Of a stretch of DNA of 64,000 bases, positions 52,855 through 61,443 are shown one piece after another. Both the position numbers and the translations under genes were made by a program. This stretch comes from Mongoliitalea lutea (GTDB lineage Bacteria > Bacteroidota > Bacteroidia > Cytophagales > Cyclobacteriaceae): positions 1 through 64,000 of the forward strand of contig NZ_BMYF01000021.1 of assembly GCF_014652135.1 (NCBI RefSeq). Reading direction: 5' to 3'. The notes below the pieces were generated by a model. That model had not been told where the DNA came from. It was given only the letters and a program-made list of their open reading frames with translations, and did no database searches. Every line of letters begins with the position of its first letter. Positions within the stretch are counted from its first letter, which is position 1.

Positions 52855-52964
52855 ATAAAAAGAGGTTTTAAGTTATTGAAATTCATAAGTTAGCGAAAAT
52901 GAAGCATACCCTTACATTTCGGAGGATTACATCTATTTGCCAGTAAAATTAGATTTAAATCTAC

Positions 52965-52972
52965 TATATTTG
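52965..52972 (+). promoter_or_regulatory. cmk promoter -7 element
   Basis: TATATTTG, a perfect TAnnTTTG match 38 nt before the cmk start. A TTTG at 52936-52939 is present, but the 25-bp spacing is longer than usual. Confidence 0.6.
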
Positions 52973-53009
52973 CGCCTGAAATCAAGATAATAACACGTAC
53001 TTTTCATAA

Positions 53010-53720
53010 ATGAATAAGATTGTAATTGCGATTGATGGATACTCGGGTTGTGGCAAAAGCTCTACTGCGAAGGCCGTAGCGAAAAAATTAGGGTATACCT
53101 ATATCGACAGCGGGGCGATGTACCGCTCTGCCACACTGCATTTTTTGAATCACTCGGTAGATATCTACAATGAGCAGCAAGTCATAGACAGTTTAAAGCA
53201 ATTGATAATCAGCTTTCAAATCAATCCAGCCTCGGGTTTACAGGAAACCTATCTCAACGGTCAGAATGTTGAGTCTGATATTAGAAACATGCGGGTATCA
53301 AATTACGTGTCAGAAGTAAGCACCATCAAGGCTGTACGTGAGGCACTAGTGGCTCAGCAGCAAGCGCTTGGACAGAAAAAAGGTGTGGTGATGGACGGAA
53401 GAGATATCGGAACAGTCGTTTTCCCTCATGCGGAATTAAAAGTGTTTATGACCGCCAACCTAGAGGTCCGAGCGCGTCGAAGACAACAGGAATTAGCTGA
53501 AAAAGGGCAGGAAGTGCCTTTGCAGGATATTATAAATAATCTAGCAGATAGGGATAAAACAGATTCTACTAGAAAAGAAAGTCCATTGATGAAGGCGGAG
53601 GATGCAGTTGAAATTGATACTAGCCATCTACGCTTTGAAGAACAAGTAGACAAAATAGTACAACTGGCTCATGAAACGATGAGCAATAATGATGTAGCGT
53701 ATGAGAGTAAGCATAGATAA
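53010..53720 (+). CDS. cmk: Cytidylate kinase
   Basis: A 236-residue cytosolic enzyme phosphorylating CMP/dCMP. P-loop GYSGCGKSS begins at residue 10. IDSGAMYRS near 31, MDGRDIGTVVFP near 130 and the lid DRDKTDSTRKESPL near 180 are cmk signatures. It overlaps ispH by 20 bp, so the two are co-transcribed and probably translationally coupled. Confidence 0.96.
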   Translation: MNKIVIAIDGYSGCGKSSTAKAVAKKLGYTYIDSGAMYRSATLHFLNHSVDIYNEQQVIDSLKQLIISFQINPASGLQETYLNGQNVESDIRNMRVSNYVSEVSTIKAVREALVAQQQALGQKKGVVMDGRDIGTVVFPHAELKVFMTANLEVRARRRQQELAEKGQEVPLQDIINNLADRDKTDSTRKESPLMKAEDAVEIDTSHLRFEEQVDKIVQLAHETMSNNDVAYESKHR

Positions 53721-54594
53721 AAATTCAGGATATTGTTTCGGTGTTGAATTTGCCATCAAAATGGCTGAGGATGAAATGGAAGCCTCGGATAAGCTATATT
53801 GTTTGGGAGATATTGTTCACAATGACATGGAAGTCAAGCGTTTGGCAGACAAAGGTTTGGTGATTATTGATCGTGAGCAGTTACAGGAGTTGAGTGACTG
53901 TAAAGTTCTGATTCGAGCGCATGGCGAACCACCTGAAACCTACAAAATGGCCATCGAAAATAACATTGAGTTGATCGATGCCTCTTGTCCTGTCGTGTTG
54001 AAATTACAACATAGGGTCAAAACTGCCTTTGATAAAATGGAGAAAGAGCAGGGGCAAATTGTCATCTATGGCAAAAAAGGACATGCGGAAGTGATTGGAT
54101 TGACGGGGCAGACCTTAGAAAAAGCAATCGTAGTGATGGAAGATAAGGATTTGGATAAGATTGATTACGCTAAACCTGTTACGCTTTTTTCACAGACTAC
54201 CAAAAGCACCAAAGGATTTTATGAGCTGAAAGAAAAGATTGAGGAAAGAATCAAGTCGGTGAAAGGGGAGTTTACAGAATTAGATTTTAATGCCAATGAC
54301 TCTATATGTAGACAAGTGTCCAACCGTGAGCCTCAATTAAGTAAATTTGCTGCTGATAACGATGTGATTGTTTTTGTTTCTGGTAAAAAAAGCTCCAATG
54401 GTAAGGCACTTTATCAAGTGTGTAAATCCGTGAATCCAAAGAGTTATTTTGTAGAAAATGAAAACGAAATCGATCCGAGTTGGTTTGACCACCAAGACAC
54501 TGTAGGAATATGTGGTGCTACCTCTACACCTATGTGGTTAATGGAACAAGTAAAAGCTCATATTGAGAAGTTAGAACATGATTTTGCGATATAA
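53701..54594 (+). CDS. ispH: 4-hydroxy-3-methylbut-2-enyl diphosphate reductase
   Basis: A 297-residue Fe-S enzyme catalysing the last MEP-pathway step to IPP and DMAPP. The three cluster cysteines are C12 (GYCFGV), C96 (DASCPVV) and C203 (SICRQVSNRE). Substrate-binding motifs are DIVHN near 37-41 and RAHGEPP near 72-78, then VSGKKSSNGKALY and GATSTPMWL near 275. It starts inside the 3' end of cmk. Confidence 0.96.
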   Translation: MRVSIDKNSGYCFGVEFAIKMAEDEMEASDKLYCLGDIVHNDMEVKRLADKGLVIIDREQLQELSDCKVLIRAHGEPPETYKMAIENNIELIDASCPVVLKLQHRVKTAFDKMEKEQGQIVIYGKKGHAEVIGLTGQTLEKAIVVMEDKDLDKIDYAKPVTLFSQTTKSTKGFYELKEKIEERIKSVKGEFTELDFNANDSICRQVSNREPQLSKFAADNDVIVFVSGKKSSNGKALYQVCKSVNPKSYFVENENEIDPSWFDHQDTVGICGATSTPMWLMEQVKAHIEKLEHDFAI

Positions 54595-54732
54595 TTAAAA
54601 TTCTTGTATCCAAATCGTTCAAATTCCGTAAGTGTCCTAAGTCACAAATAATAACAAAATAATCTTCTATAAACTGATTGATTTTATTAGATTTGGGGCG
54701 TTTTTAAAAAGATCATATATTCATAAAATCAT
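54595..54732. other. Promoter region of the nqr operon
   Basis: A 138-bp gap. TAGATTTG at 54688-54695 fits the -7 consensus about 38 nt before nqrA. No -33 box at normal spacing, and no terminator for ispH was recognised. Confidence 0.4.
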
Positions 54733-56115
54733 ATGTCAAAAACAATAAAGCTTAAGAAGGGATTCGATATTAAGCTCGTAGGTAAAGCTGAAAAGCAGCT
54801 TGCAGAGTTCAAGCCCGCTAAGACTTTTGCGTTAAAACCAACCGATTTTATCGGTTTGCAGCGACCAAAAGTAACTGTAAGTGAGGGGGATACTGTCAAA
54901 GCAGGTACGCCTATCTTGTTTGATAAAGCCATGGAATCCGTGCAATACGTTGCGCCGGTATCTGGTGAAATCGTAGAGATTAAAAGAGGTGAACGAAGAA
55001 AATTGTTAGAAATCAAGATCCTTGCTGATAGCGCTATCAGCTATGAATCATTTGACAAGTTTTCTGAAAGCGATCTTTCAAAATTGACGAAAGAGGATGC
55101 AGTTGCTCAAATGTGTAAAGGTGGTGTATGGCCTCAATTGGTTCAAAGACCTTACGGCATTGTTGCAAATCCTGCTGATACTCCTAAGTCAATCTTTATT
55201 TCAGCCTTTGATACCCATCCATTGGCAGCCGATTATGGTTTTATGTTGGAAGGAGAAGATAAATACTTCCAAGCAGGCCTTACAGTATTAGGTAAATTGA
55301 CCTCCGGAAAAGTTCATTTGAATGTAAACGAAGCTGAGCAGGTTCCTGCCATTTTCGCAAATGCGAAAGGTGTTGAGTTAAATAAATTCTCAGGACCACA
55401 CCCAGCTGGTAACGTAGGTGTGCATATTCATCATATCGACCCAATCAATAAAGGTGAGATAGTATGGACTATTTCTCCATTTGGCGTTGCTCAGATTGGC
55501 AAGTTGTTCTTGGAAGGTAAATATGATGCTACAAAGAAATTTGCAATCGCAGGTTCAAGGGCAAAGAAAGCAGCTTATGTAAAAACATACATGGGGGCTT
55601 GTGTAGATACCTTGGTTCAAGGAAACTTGAAAGAAGATGAGAAATCAGCTGTTGCTCCAGATACGCGAGTGGTTTCCGGAAACGTATTGACAGGTGAAAA
55701 AATCAATGCTGATGGATACATCGGTTATTACCACAATCAAATCACCTTGCTTCCAGAAGGTCACTACCATGAGTTTTTGGGCTGGGCACTTCCTACCAAG
55801 CACTTAAGTTATCATAGAGCTTTAGGTTTGTTCTCTTTCTTGAATCCTAAGAAAGAATATGTGCTTGATACCAACGTACGTGGGGAAGAAAGAGCATTTG
55901 TACAGACAGGTGTTTTTGAAAGTGTCACTCCTATGGATATCCTTCCTGTGTATTTGTTAAAAGCAATTATGGCGGAAGATTTCGACGAAATGGAGGAGTT
56001 AGGTATTTATGAGGTGGTTGAAGAAGATTTGGCACTTTGTGAATTTGTGGACGTATCCAAACACCCAGTACAGGAGATTGTCAGAAAAGGTTTAGACTTA
56101 TTACAACACAGTTAA
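54733..56115 (+). CDS. nqrA: Na+-translocating NADH:quinone reductase subunit A
   Basis: A 460-residue peripheral cytosolic subunit. The start (IKLKKGFDIKLVGKAEK) and the biotin-lipoyl-like loop GEIVEIKRGERRKL near 78 are typical. QRPYGIVANP near 138, GPHPAGNVGVHIHHIDP near 218 and LPEGHYHEFLGWALP near 335 are NqrA signatures. First gene of nqrABCDE in the usual order; NQR pumps Na+ during NADH oxidation. Confidence 0.96.
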   Translation: MSKTIKLKKGFDIKLVGKAEKQLAEFKPAKTFALKPTDFIGLQRPKVTVSEGDTVKAGTPILFDKAMESVQYVAPVSGEIVEIKRGERRKLLEIKILADSAISYESFDKFSESDLSKLTKEDAVAQMCKGGVWPQLVQRPYGIVANPADTPKSIFISAFDTHPLAADYGFMLEGEDKYFQAGLTVLGKLTSGKVHLNVNEAEQVPAIFANAKGVELNKFSGPHPAGNVGVHIHHIDPINKGEIVWTISPFGVAQIGKLFLEGKYDATKKFAIAGSRAKKAAYVKTYMGACVDTLVQGNLKEDEKSAVAPDTRVVSGNVLTGEKINADGYIGYYHNQITLLPEGHYHEFLGWALPTKHLSYHRALGLFSFLNPKKEYVLDTNVRGEERAFVQTGVFESVTPMDILPVYLLKAIMAEDFDEMEELGIYEVVEEDLALCEFVDVSKHPVQEIVRKGLDLLQHS

Positions 56116-56119
56116 ATAT

Positions 56120-57337
56120 ATGAAGTTTCTAAGAGATCTGTTGGACAAGCAGAAGCCCCTTTTCAAAAAAGGAGGCAAGTTAGAGAACTTTTATTATGCA
56201 TTTGAAGCAGGTGAAACATTCTTGTTTACACCGAATCATACCAATGCAATAAAAGGTGCTCAAGTGAAGGATGCGATTGACCTCAAAAGAATGATGATCA
56301 CTGTAGTGATTGCTATGATACCTTGCTTATTGTTTGGTATTTACAACACAGGACATCAACATTTCTTAGCTACTGGTCAAACCGCAGGATTGTGGGAAGA
56401 TTTTGGTCCTAAGTTGCTATTGGGACTTCAGCTAGTACTTCCGATTGTAATCGTTGCTTATGCGGCGGGTGGTGCAGTAGAAGCAGCATTTGCTGTCATT
56501 CGTAAGCACCCAATCAACGAAGGTTTCCTAGTAACAGGGATGTTGATTCCGTTGGTTGTTCCTGCAACACTTCCTTTATGGCAAGTTGCATTAGCTACTA
56601 TCTTCGCTGTAGTTATTGCAAAAGAAGTATTTGGTGGTACAGGAATGAATATCTTGAACGTGGCTATGACGGCAAGAGCATTCTTGTATTTCGCATATCC
56701 TGCACAGATTTCTGGTGATCAGGTATGGACATATTTGGGAGATAAAGCTCCTGTAGATGGTTTCTCTGGCGCAACTGCGCTTGCAGTAGTGTATAATGCA
56801 GGTCAGGACGGCGTAGTTGCTACTAAAGCTCTTGCCGAACATAACGCAAGTTTGCAATCAGGACTATTCGAGTTTTGGAACTTATTTATGGGCTGGATAC
56901 CGGGATCTATAGGTGAGACATCCGCATTAATGGCACTAGTTGGTGCAGTCATTTTGATTGCAACCGGTGTTGCTTCCTGGAAAATTATCGTTTCAGGTTT
57001 TGCAGGCGCATATTTTATGGGTGTTATCTTTAACCTTTTTGCTGGAAATAACGAATACTTAGCAATGCCTGCTGAGTACCACTGGGTAATTGGAGGTTTG
57101 GCCTTCGGTATTGTATTTATGGCTACCGACCCAGTTTCGGCAGCTCAGACAGAAGTAGGAAAATGGATTTATGGTTTCATGATCGGTGTGTTGACAGTAA
57201 TCATCCGTGTTACCAACCCAGCGTATCCTGAAGGTATTATGCTAGCCGTTCTATTTATGAACGTGTTTGCGCCATTGATCGATTTTTATGTAGTAAAAGC
57301 TAATAAGAAAAGGAGGTTACAACGTGCAACAGTCTAA
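56120..57337 (+). CDS. nqrB: Na+-translocating NADH:quinone reductase subunit B
   Basis: A 405-residue integral membrane subunit with about nine to ten membrane segments. The covalently FMN-binding threonine is T219 in the SGATAL motif. TPNHTNAIKGAQVKDAIDLKR near 35 and the MATDPVSAAQTEVGKW block near 330 are NqrB-specific. It binds FMN and riboflavin in the Na+ pathway. It begins 4 bp after nqrA and overlaps nqrC by 14 bp. Confidence 0.96.
   Translation: MKFLRDLLDKQKPLFKKGGKLENFYYAFEAGETFLFTPNHTNAIKGAQVKDAIDLKRMMITVVIAMIPCLLFGIYNTGHQHFLATGQTAGLWEDFGPKLLLGLQLVLPIVIVAYAAGGAVEAAFAVIRKHPINEGFLVTGMLIPLVVPATLPLWQVALATIFAVVIAKEVFGGTGMNILNVAMTARAFLYFAYPAQISGDQVWTYLGDKAPVDGFSGATALAVVYNAGQDGVVATKALAEHNASLQSGLFEFWNLFMGWIPGSIGETSALMALVGAVILIATGVASWKIIVSGFAGAYFMGVIFNLFAGNNEYLAMPAEYHWVIGGLAFGIVFMATDPVSAAQTEVGKWIYGFMIGVLTVIIRVTNPAYPEGIMLAVLFMNVFAPLIDFYVVKANKKRRLQRATV
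57308..57318 (+). promoter_or_regulatory. Strong Shine-Dalgarno sequence before nqrC
   Basis: AAAAGGAGGTT lies 7-8 bp before the nqrC GTG start and within the nqrB coding end. Most genes in this window have no Shine-Dalgarno sequence, as usual for Bacteroidota, so this decides the GTG start. Confidence 0.65.
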
Positions 57338-58103
57338 CGCTTATATCATCACATTCTCAGTAATCCTGACAGTAGTATTAGGATTATTATTGTCCGGTAC
57401 TTCTCAGGTATTGGGACCTATTCAGAAAAAAGCTGTAGAACTAGATACCAAAAAACAAATTTTGGGTGCAGTTTTAGAGTCTTCTGATTTGAGAAAAATG
57501 ACTTCTGACGAGATTCTTGCGTATTATGACAAAAGAATCACTTCTAAAGTCGTAGATATCGATGGCAACTTAATTGAGAAAGATTCTGATGGGAATCCTA
57601 TCATCGCAGAAAATGTGAATGTTGCTAAGAACTACAAAATGGCTCCTGAAAAAAGGCAGTATCCAATGTTTATCTTCCACAAAGAGGGAAATCCTGATGC
57701 TGTGGAGGCTTACATTGTACAAGTGTACGGTGCAGGACTTTGGGATGAAATTTGGGGCTTCTTGGCTTTAGATACAGATCTGAACACCATTGCAGGGGTT
57801 ACGTTCGGTCATAAAGGAGAAACTCCTGGACTTGGAGCAAGAATTACCGAATCAGGTGTGCAAAACAGATTTCAAGGTAAGCAAATCTATGATGAGTCAG
57901 GTTCCTTCCAATCTGTTGTAATGCAAAAAGGTGAAGGTAGAGACTTCTCTGATGATTTACACAAAGTAGATGGTATCTCCGGATCTACCATCACAGCTAA
58001 CGGTGTCAACAATATGTTGAGAAACTACTTGCAGTTTTACAGCGCATATTTCGAGAAATTGCGTTCTTCTGCTGGCTCCACTGATTTAGCTTTAGTTAAT
58101 TAA
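57324..58103 (+). CDS. nqrC: Na+-translocating NADH:quinone reductase subunit C
   Basis: A 259-residue subunit with one N-terminal membrane helix (YIITFSVILTVVLGLLLSG) and a periplasmic FMN-binding domain. GTG start at 57324. The second covalent FMN site is DGISGSTITANGV, with T224 the likely acceptor. Conserved LWDEIWGFLALDTDL and GHKGETPGLGARI near 165. It is 14 bp into the nqrB 3' end. Confidence 0.95.
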   Translation: MQQSNAYIITFSVILTVVLGLLLSGTSQVLGPIQKKAVELDTKKQILGAVLESSDLRKMTSDEILAYYDKRITSKVVDIDGNLIEKDSDGNPIIAENVNVAKNYKMAPEKRQYPMFIFHKEGNPDAVEAYIVQVYGAGLWDEIWGFLALDTDLNTIAGVTFGHKGETPGLGARITESGVQNRFQGKQIYDESGSFQSVVMQKGEGRDFSDDLHKVDGISGSTITANGVNNMLRNYLQFYSAYFEKLRSSAGSTDLALVN

Positions 58104-58127
58104 TACGAACATTATAACCAAACTATA

Positions 58128-58805
58128 ATGAGCACAGAAACAGCACAGGCATCTGTAAAACAAGCAGAGCCTCTTTTGTCCAAAAGAAGGAGAAAGTTCA
58201 TCAGTGACCCTTTGGTAGATAATAACCCGATTACCATTCAGGTATTGGGGATTTGTTCTGCTCTTGCGGTTACTACTCAATTGCAGCCTACTTTGGTAAT
58301 GGCGATATCCGTAATTTTCGTAATGGTGATGGCAAACCTGACCATCTCCTTGTTGAGAAATGCTATCCCATCCCGAGTGCGTATCATCGTACAATTGGCA
58401 GTAATTGCATCGTTGGTAACTTTGGTAAATGAAGTATTGAAAGCTTTTGCTTTTGATATGTATAAGGAACTATCCGTATTCGTTGGTTTGATTATCACCA
58501 ACTGTATCGTAATGGGTCGTTTGGAAGCATTTGCATTGGGTAACAAACCATATGATTCCATCTTGGATGGTTTTGGTTCTGCCCTTGGATATGCTTGGAT
58601 TATCTTAGCAGTTGCTTTCTTCCGAGAGTTATTGGGTTCAGGGTCTGTATTCGGAGTTCAAATCTACGATGCGATTTCTGGTCTATTTGGAGAAGGATTC
58701 AGCTTGGCAACGAATGGTTTGATGGTTTCTCCTGTAGGAGCATTCATCATTCTTGGTTTGATCATCTGGGTACAGCGTACCAAAACAGGTTATGTAGAAC
58801 ACTAA
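58128..58805 (+). CDS. nqrD: Na+-translocating NADH:quinone reductase subunit D
   Basis: A 225-residue membrane subunit with six helices. DPLVDNNPITIQVLGICSALAVTT near 27 and IITNCIVMGRLEAFAL near 125 (with the conserved Cys that helps hold the intramembrane iron centre shared with NqrE) are diagnostic. It has an unusual hydrophilic N-terminal extension of ~25 residues. 24 bp after nqrC. Confidence 0.96.
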   Translation: MSTETAQASVKQAEPLLSKRRRKFISDPLVDNNPITIQVLGICSALAVTTQLQPTLVMAISVIFVMVMANLTISLLRNAIPSRVRIIVQLAVIASLVTLVNEVLKAFAFDMYKELSVFVGLIITNCIVMGRLEAFALGNKPYDSILDGFGSALGYAWIILAVAFFRELLGSGSVFGVQIYDAISGLFGEGFSLATNGLMVSPVGAFIILGLIIWVQRTKTGYVEH

Positions 58806-58817
58806 AAAGTAGCAAAA

Positions 58818-59429
58818 ATGGAATTAGTAAATTTAGCAGTAAAATCGATCTTTATCGATAATATGGTTTTCGCCTACTTTTTGGGAATGTGTTCTTTCTT
58901 GGCCGTTTCTAAGAAGGTAAGTACAGCTCTTGGTTTGGGCGCAGCGGTAATCTTCGTATTGTCAGTAACTGCACCAACCAACTGGTTGTTGAATGAGTAT
59001 ATTTTGAAAGAAGGTGCTTTAGCTTGGGCTGGCCCTACTTTTGCAACAGTTGACTTATCTTTTCTAAGATTCATCATGTTCATCGCGGTAATTGCGGCAA
59101 TGGTGCAGCTTGTAGAGATGATCGTTGAAAAGTTTGCTCCTGCTTTGTATGGTGCATTGGGTATCTTCCTTCCATTGATCGCAGTAAATTGTGCGATTCT
59201 TGGTGGTTCCCTTTTCATGGCTCAGAGAGATTATACTATCGCAGAAGCAACCGTTTACGGTTTTGGTTCTGGTGTAGGTTTCTTCTTGGCTATGGTTGCC
59301 CTTGCAGCTATCAGAGAAAAGTTGAAGTATTCTAATGTTCCTGACGGATTGAAAGGTTTAGGTATTACCATGCTTATCACTGGTTTGATGGGTATTGCCT
59401 TTATGTCCTTTATGGGTATTGATCTTTAA
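58818..59429 (+). CDS. nqrE: Na+-translocating NADH:quinone reductase subunit E
   Basis: A 203-residue membrane subunit, paralog of NqrD with inverted topology. [17 protein letters not shown] near 15 and [12 protein letters not shown] near 118 carry the iron-centre cysteines. It is 12 bp after nqrD. It is followed directly by a terminator; nqrF, the NADH-oxidising 2Fe-2S/FAD subunit that usually ends the operon, is not in this window. Confidence 0.96.
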   Translation: MELVNLAVKSIFIDNMVFAYFLGMCSFLAVSKKVSTALGLGAAVIFVLSVTAPTNWLLNEYILKEGALAWAGPTFATVDLSFLRFIMFIAVIAAMVQLVEMIVEKFAPALYGALGIFLPLIAVNCAILGGSLFMAQRDYTIAEATVYGFGSGVGFFLAMVALAAIREKLKYSNVPDGLKGLGITMLITGLMGIAFMSFMGIDL

Positions 59430-59448
59430 GAGTAAGAAATCATTTACT

Positions 59449-59478
59449 AAAGCCTCGGAGAAATCTGAGGCTTTTTTT
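59449..59478 (+). terminator. Terminator of the nqr operon
   Basis: AAGCCTC/GAGGCTT stem with a short loop and seven T residues, 20 bp after the nqrE stop. Confidence 0.88.
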
Positions 59479-59526
59479 GTGTCAATGCTTTTTAAATTAC
59501 TTAGTTTTGTTGAAAGCTGTGAACTC

Positions 59527-60123
59527 ATGTCATTTACGTATAAAAGATTCATTACATACTTCTTCAGAGGGCTCCTTTTTGTAGTTCCTATTGCTTTGAC
59601 TGTCTATGTGATAGCTTGGATTTTGAGATTCATCGATGGAATAGTACCCATTCCGGTGCCTGGCCTTGGGATTTTGATAATTCTTGCTTTTATCACGTTT
59701 ATTGGGTTTTTGGCTAGTATATTTATTACAAAGCCTCTTTTTGAGATTTTTGAGCGCTGGGTATTTAGGATTCCTTTGATCAATATTCTTTATACCAGTA
59801 TCAAAGATTTGATGGCTGCATTCGTTGGAGATAAAAAGAAGTTTAATACGCCTGTTTTAGTGAAATTATCTGATACTGTATTTAGACTTGGCTTTATCAC
59901 TCAGGACAATTTATTGGACATCGATGATAGGACATTAGTATCAATTTACATGCCTCATAGTTATAATTTCTCTGGCAATCTATTTTTAATTCCAAAAGAA
60001 AATGTAACAATTTTAGAGGGATTGAGCAGTACCGATGTGATGAAGTTTATTGTTTCAGGGGGTGTGTCAAACCTAAGTATAAAAGAAGCGGTTTCTAAAA
60101 AAAGAGAAGATTTCAATAACTAA
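59527..60123 (+). CDS. DUF502 family membrane protein
   Basis: A 198-residue protein from the ATG at 59527; the longer open frame upstream runs through the nqr terminator and is rejected. Two membrane helices (FFRGLLFVVPIALTVYVIAWI and IILAFITFIGFLASIFI) flank the conserved GxxVPIPVPGLG turn, followed by RIPLINILYTSIKDLMAAFVG and a soluble C-terminal part. This is the DUF502 pattern; function unknown. Not part of the nqr operon given the terminator. Confidence 0.85.
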   Translation: MSFTYKRFITYFFRGLLFVVPIALTVYVIAWILRFIDGIVPIPVPGLGILIILAFITFIGFLASIFITKPLFEIFERWVFRIPLINILYTSIKDLMAAFVGDKKKFNTPVLVKLSDTVFRLGFITQDNLLDIDDRTLVSIYMPHSYNFSGNLFLIPKENVTILEGLSSTDVMKFIVSGGVSNLSIKEAVSKKREDFNN

Positions 60124-60196
60124 ACCATTCTATTACTGGCTTTTTAGGACATTTTTTTTAAATTTAACTCTCCAGTATGTTTAATTCTTTTAAGTT

Positions 60197-60586
60197 ATGG
60201 AAAATCTTAGTCAAGCTTCTGTGGACTTTAAGCGGTCTTCCTTTTTTACATTTAGTAGGAAGGTTGCAGTTATTAACCTCTTTATTCTTGTAGTTATTTT
60301 GTTAAACCAAGATCAACTTATGGAGATTTCTCCTAATCTCTATCATTTTGTTGCGTGGTTATTCATGTATGTTGTGTTTTACCATTTTAAACCTAGGGAT
60401 AGATTTGATAGTTACTTTTTTTGGCCGCTTTTGTATCCTTTGCTCATATGGATTGGGTATTATCTGTTGATTTCTGAAGATTTATTTGTTGAACAGACTG
60501 TTCCTAAAGCTCTTGGAATAGTAGTGGGAATGGTCTATATGTCAATAGTGAGGTATTTTTCACGGAGGAATTCTGAGTTAAATTGA
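60197..60586 (+). CDS. Small integral membrane protein, unknown function
   Basis: A 129-residue protein with about four hydrophobic helices (VINLFILVVILL, LYHFVAWLFMYVVFYHF, FFWPLLYPLLIWIGYYLLI, ALGIVVGMVYMSIV) and short polar ends. No family recognised. It is 73 bp after the DUF502 gene on the same strand and ends at a bidirectional hairpin. Confidence 0.7.
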   Translation: MENLSQASVDFKRSSFFTFSRKVAVINLFILVVILLNQDQLMEISPNLYHFVAWLFMYVVFYHFKPRDRFDSYFFWPLLYPLLIWIGYYLLISEDLFVEQTVPKALGIVVGMVYMSIVRYFSRRNSELN

Positions 60587-60630
60587 AATCTGTATTCCTT
60601 GACTTTGAAGTTAAAAATCTGCCCATAAAA

Positions 60631-60682
60631 AAAGCTTAACGATTGCATTTCCTGTTTAGGTAACACAAGTCGTTAAGCTTTT
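60631..60682. terminator. Bidirectional terminator between the membrane protein gene and psd
   Basis: AAAGCTTAACGA (60631-60642) pairs perfectly with TCGTTAAGCTTT (60670-60681) across a 27-nt loop, with A- and T-rich flanks, between converging genes. Confidence 0.75.
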
Positions 60683-60701
60683 AGTAAGATGTATAGCGCT
60701 T

Positions 60702-61364
60702 TTATTTTTTTAACCTTGCTATTGGGGTTTTGCCTCCTTTGGTTTTTTGATCCATCGTCACAAGAATCTCTGCATCTAGTGGTAAGTAGATATCCACTCT
60801 TGATCCAAATTTGATAAAGCCATACTCCCCTCCTTGGGCAAGCGGAGTTCCATCTTTCACATACCATTTGATTCTTCTTGCTAGGGCTCCGGCTATTTGT
60901 CTTACCAATATCTTTGTGCCATTTTCATGACGTAGTACCATGGTAGTACGCTCATTTTCTGTACTGGATTTTGGATGCCAAGCGACCAGGTATTTTCCAG
61001 GATGGTATTTGAAAAACTCTACAATACCAGCAATAGGAGAGCGGTTGACATGAACATTAAAAGGAGACATAAAGATGGATACTTGCTTTCTTCTGTCTTT
61101 CAAGTATTCATCTTCCGTTGTTTCTTCTATAACAACTACCTTGCCTTCCGCTGGTGCATACACCAAATCATCATCATTAGGTAAGGCCACGAATGGATTC
61201 CTGAAGAATTGAAGTACAATTAAATACAGGACTACACTGACAAGTAAAACTAGGTTGAGTACCAAGTCTTGTTCTGGAATCCATTGATGTAATCCATAAT
61301 TTAGTGCTGCCAAGATTATTAGCATCCAAAACAGCAAAGATCTACCTTCTTTATGTATGGTCAT
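60702..61364 (-). CDS. psd: Phosphatidylserine decarboxylase proenzyme family protein
   Basis: A 220-residue pyruvoyl-dependent enzyme making phosphatidylethanolamine. Two N-terminal membrane helices (LLFWMLIILAALNYGLH and LVLNLVLLVSVVLYLIVLQFF). Conserved APAEGKVV near 67, FMSPFNVHVNRSPIAG near 97 and H-P-x-S/T-x-N-E near 130. The self-cleavage site is FGSRVD with G187-S188, where S188 becomes the pyruvoyl group. The short form is typical of Bacteroidota and archaea. It is separated from cdsA by the glutamate dehydrogenase gene. Confidence 0.93.
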   Translation of the reverse strand: MTIHKEGRSLLFWMLIILAALNYGLHQWIPEQDLVLNLVLLVSVVLYLIVLQFFRNPFVALPNDDDLVYAPAEGKVVVIEETTEDEYLKDRRKQVSIFMSPFNVHVNRSPIAGIVEFFKYHPGKYLVAWHPKSSTENERTTMVLRHENGTKILVRQIAGALARRIKWYVKDGTPLAQGGEYGFIKFGSRVDIYLPLDAEILVTMDQKTKGGKTPIARLKK

Positions 61365-61377
61365 GGGATAATTCGTT

Positions 61378-61410
61378 AAAAAGGGGTGTGAAAGTCACCT
61401 TTCACACCCC
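61378..61410 (-). terminator. Terminator of the glutamate dehydrogenase gene
   Basis: A perfect 12-bp stem GGGGTGTGAAAG/CTTTCACACCCC around a TCAC loop, followed on the minus strand by T5, between gdh and psd. Confidence 0.88.
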
Positions 61411-61443
61411 AAATATATAAATTTTTATTTTGTTCGCTTGTGC

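Noticed and set aside
59395-59526. 44-codon N-terminal extension of the DUF502 protein
   Set aside because: Would translate the end of nqrE and the terminator hairpin.
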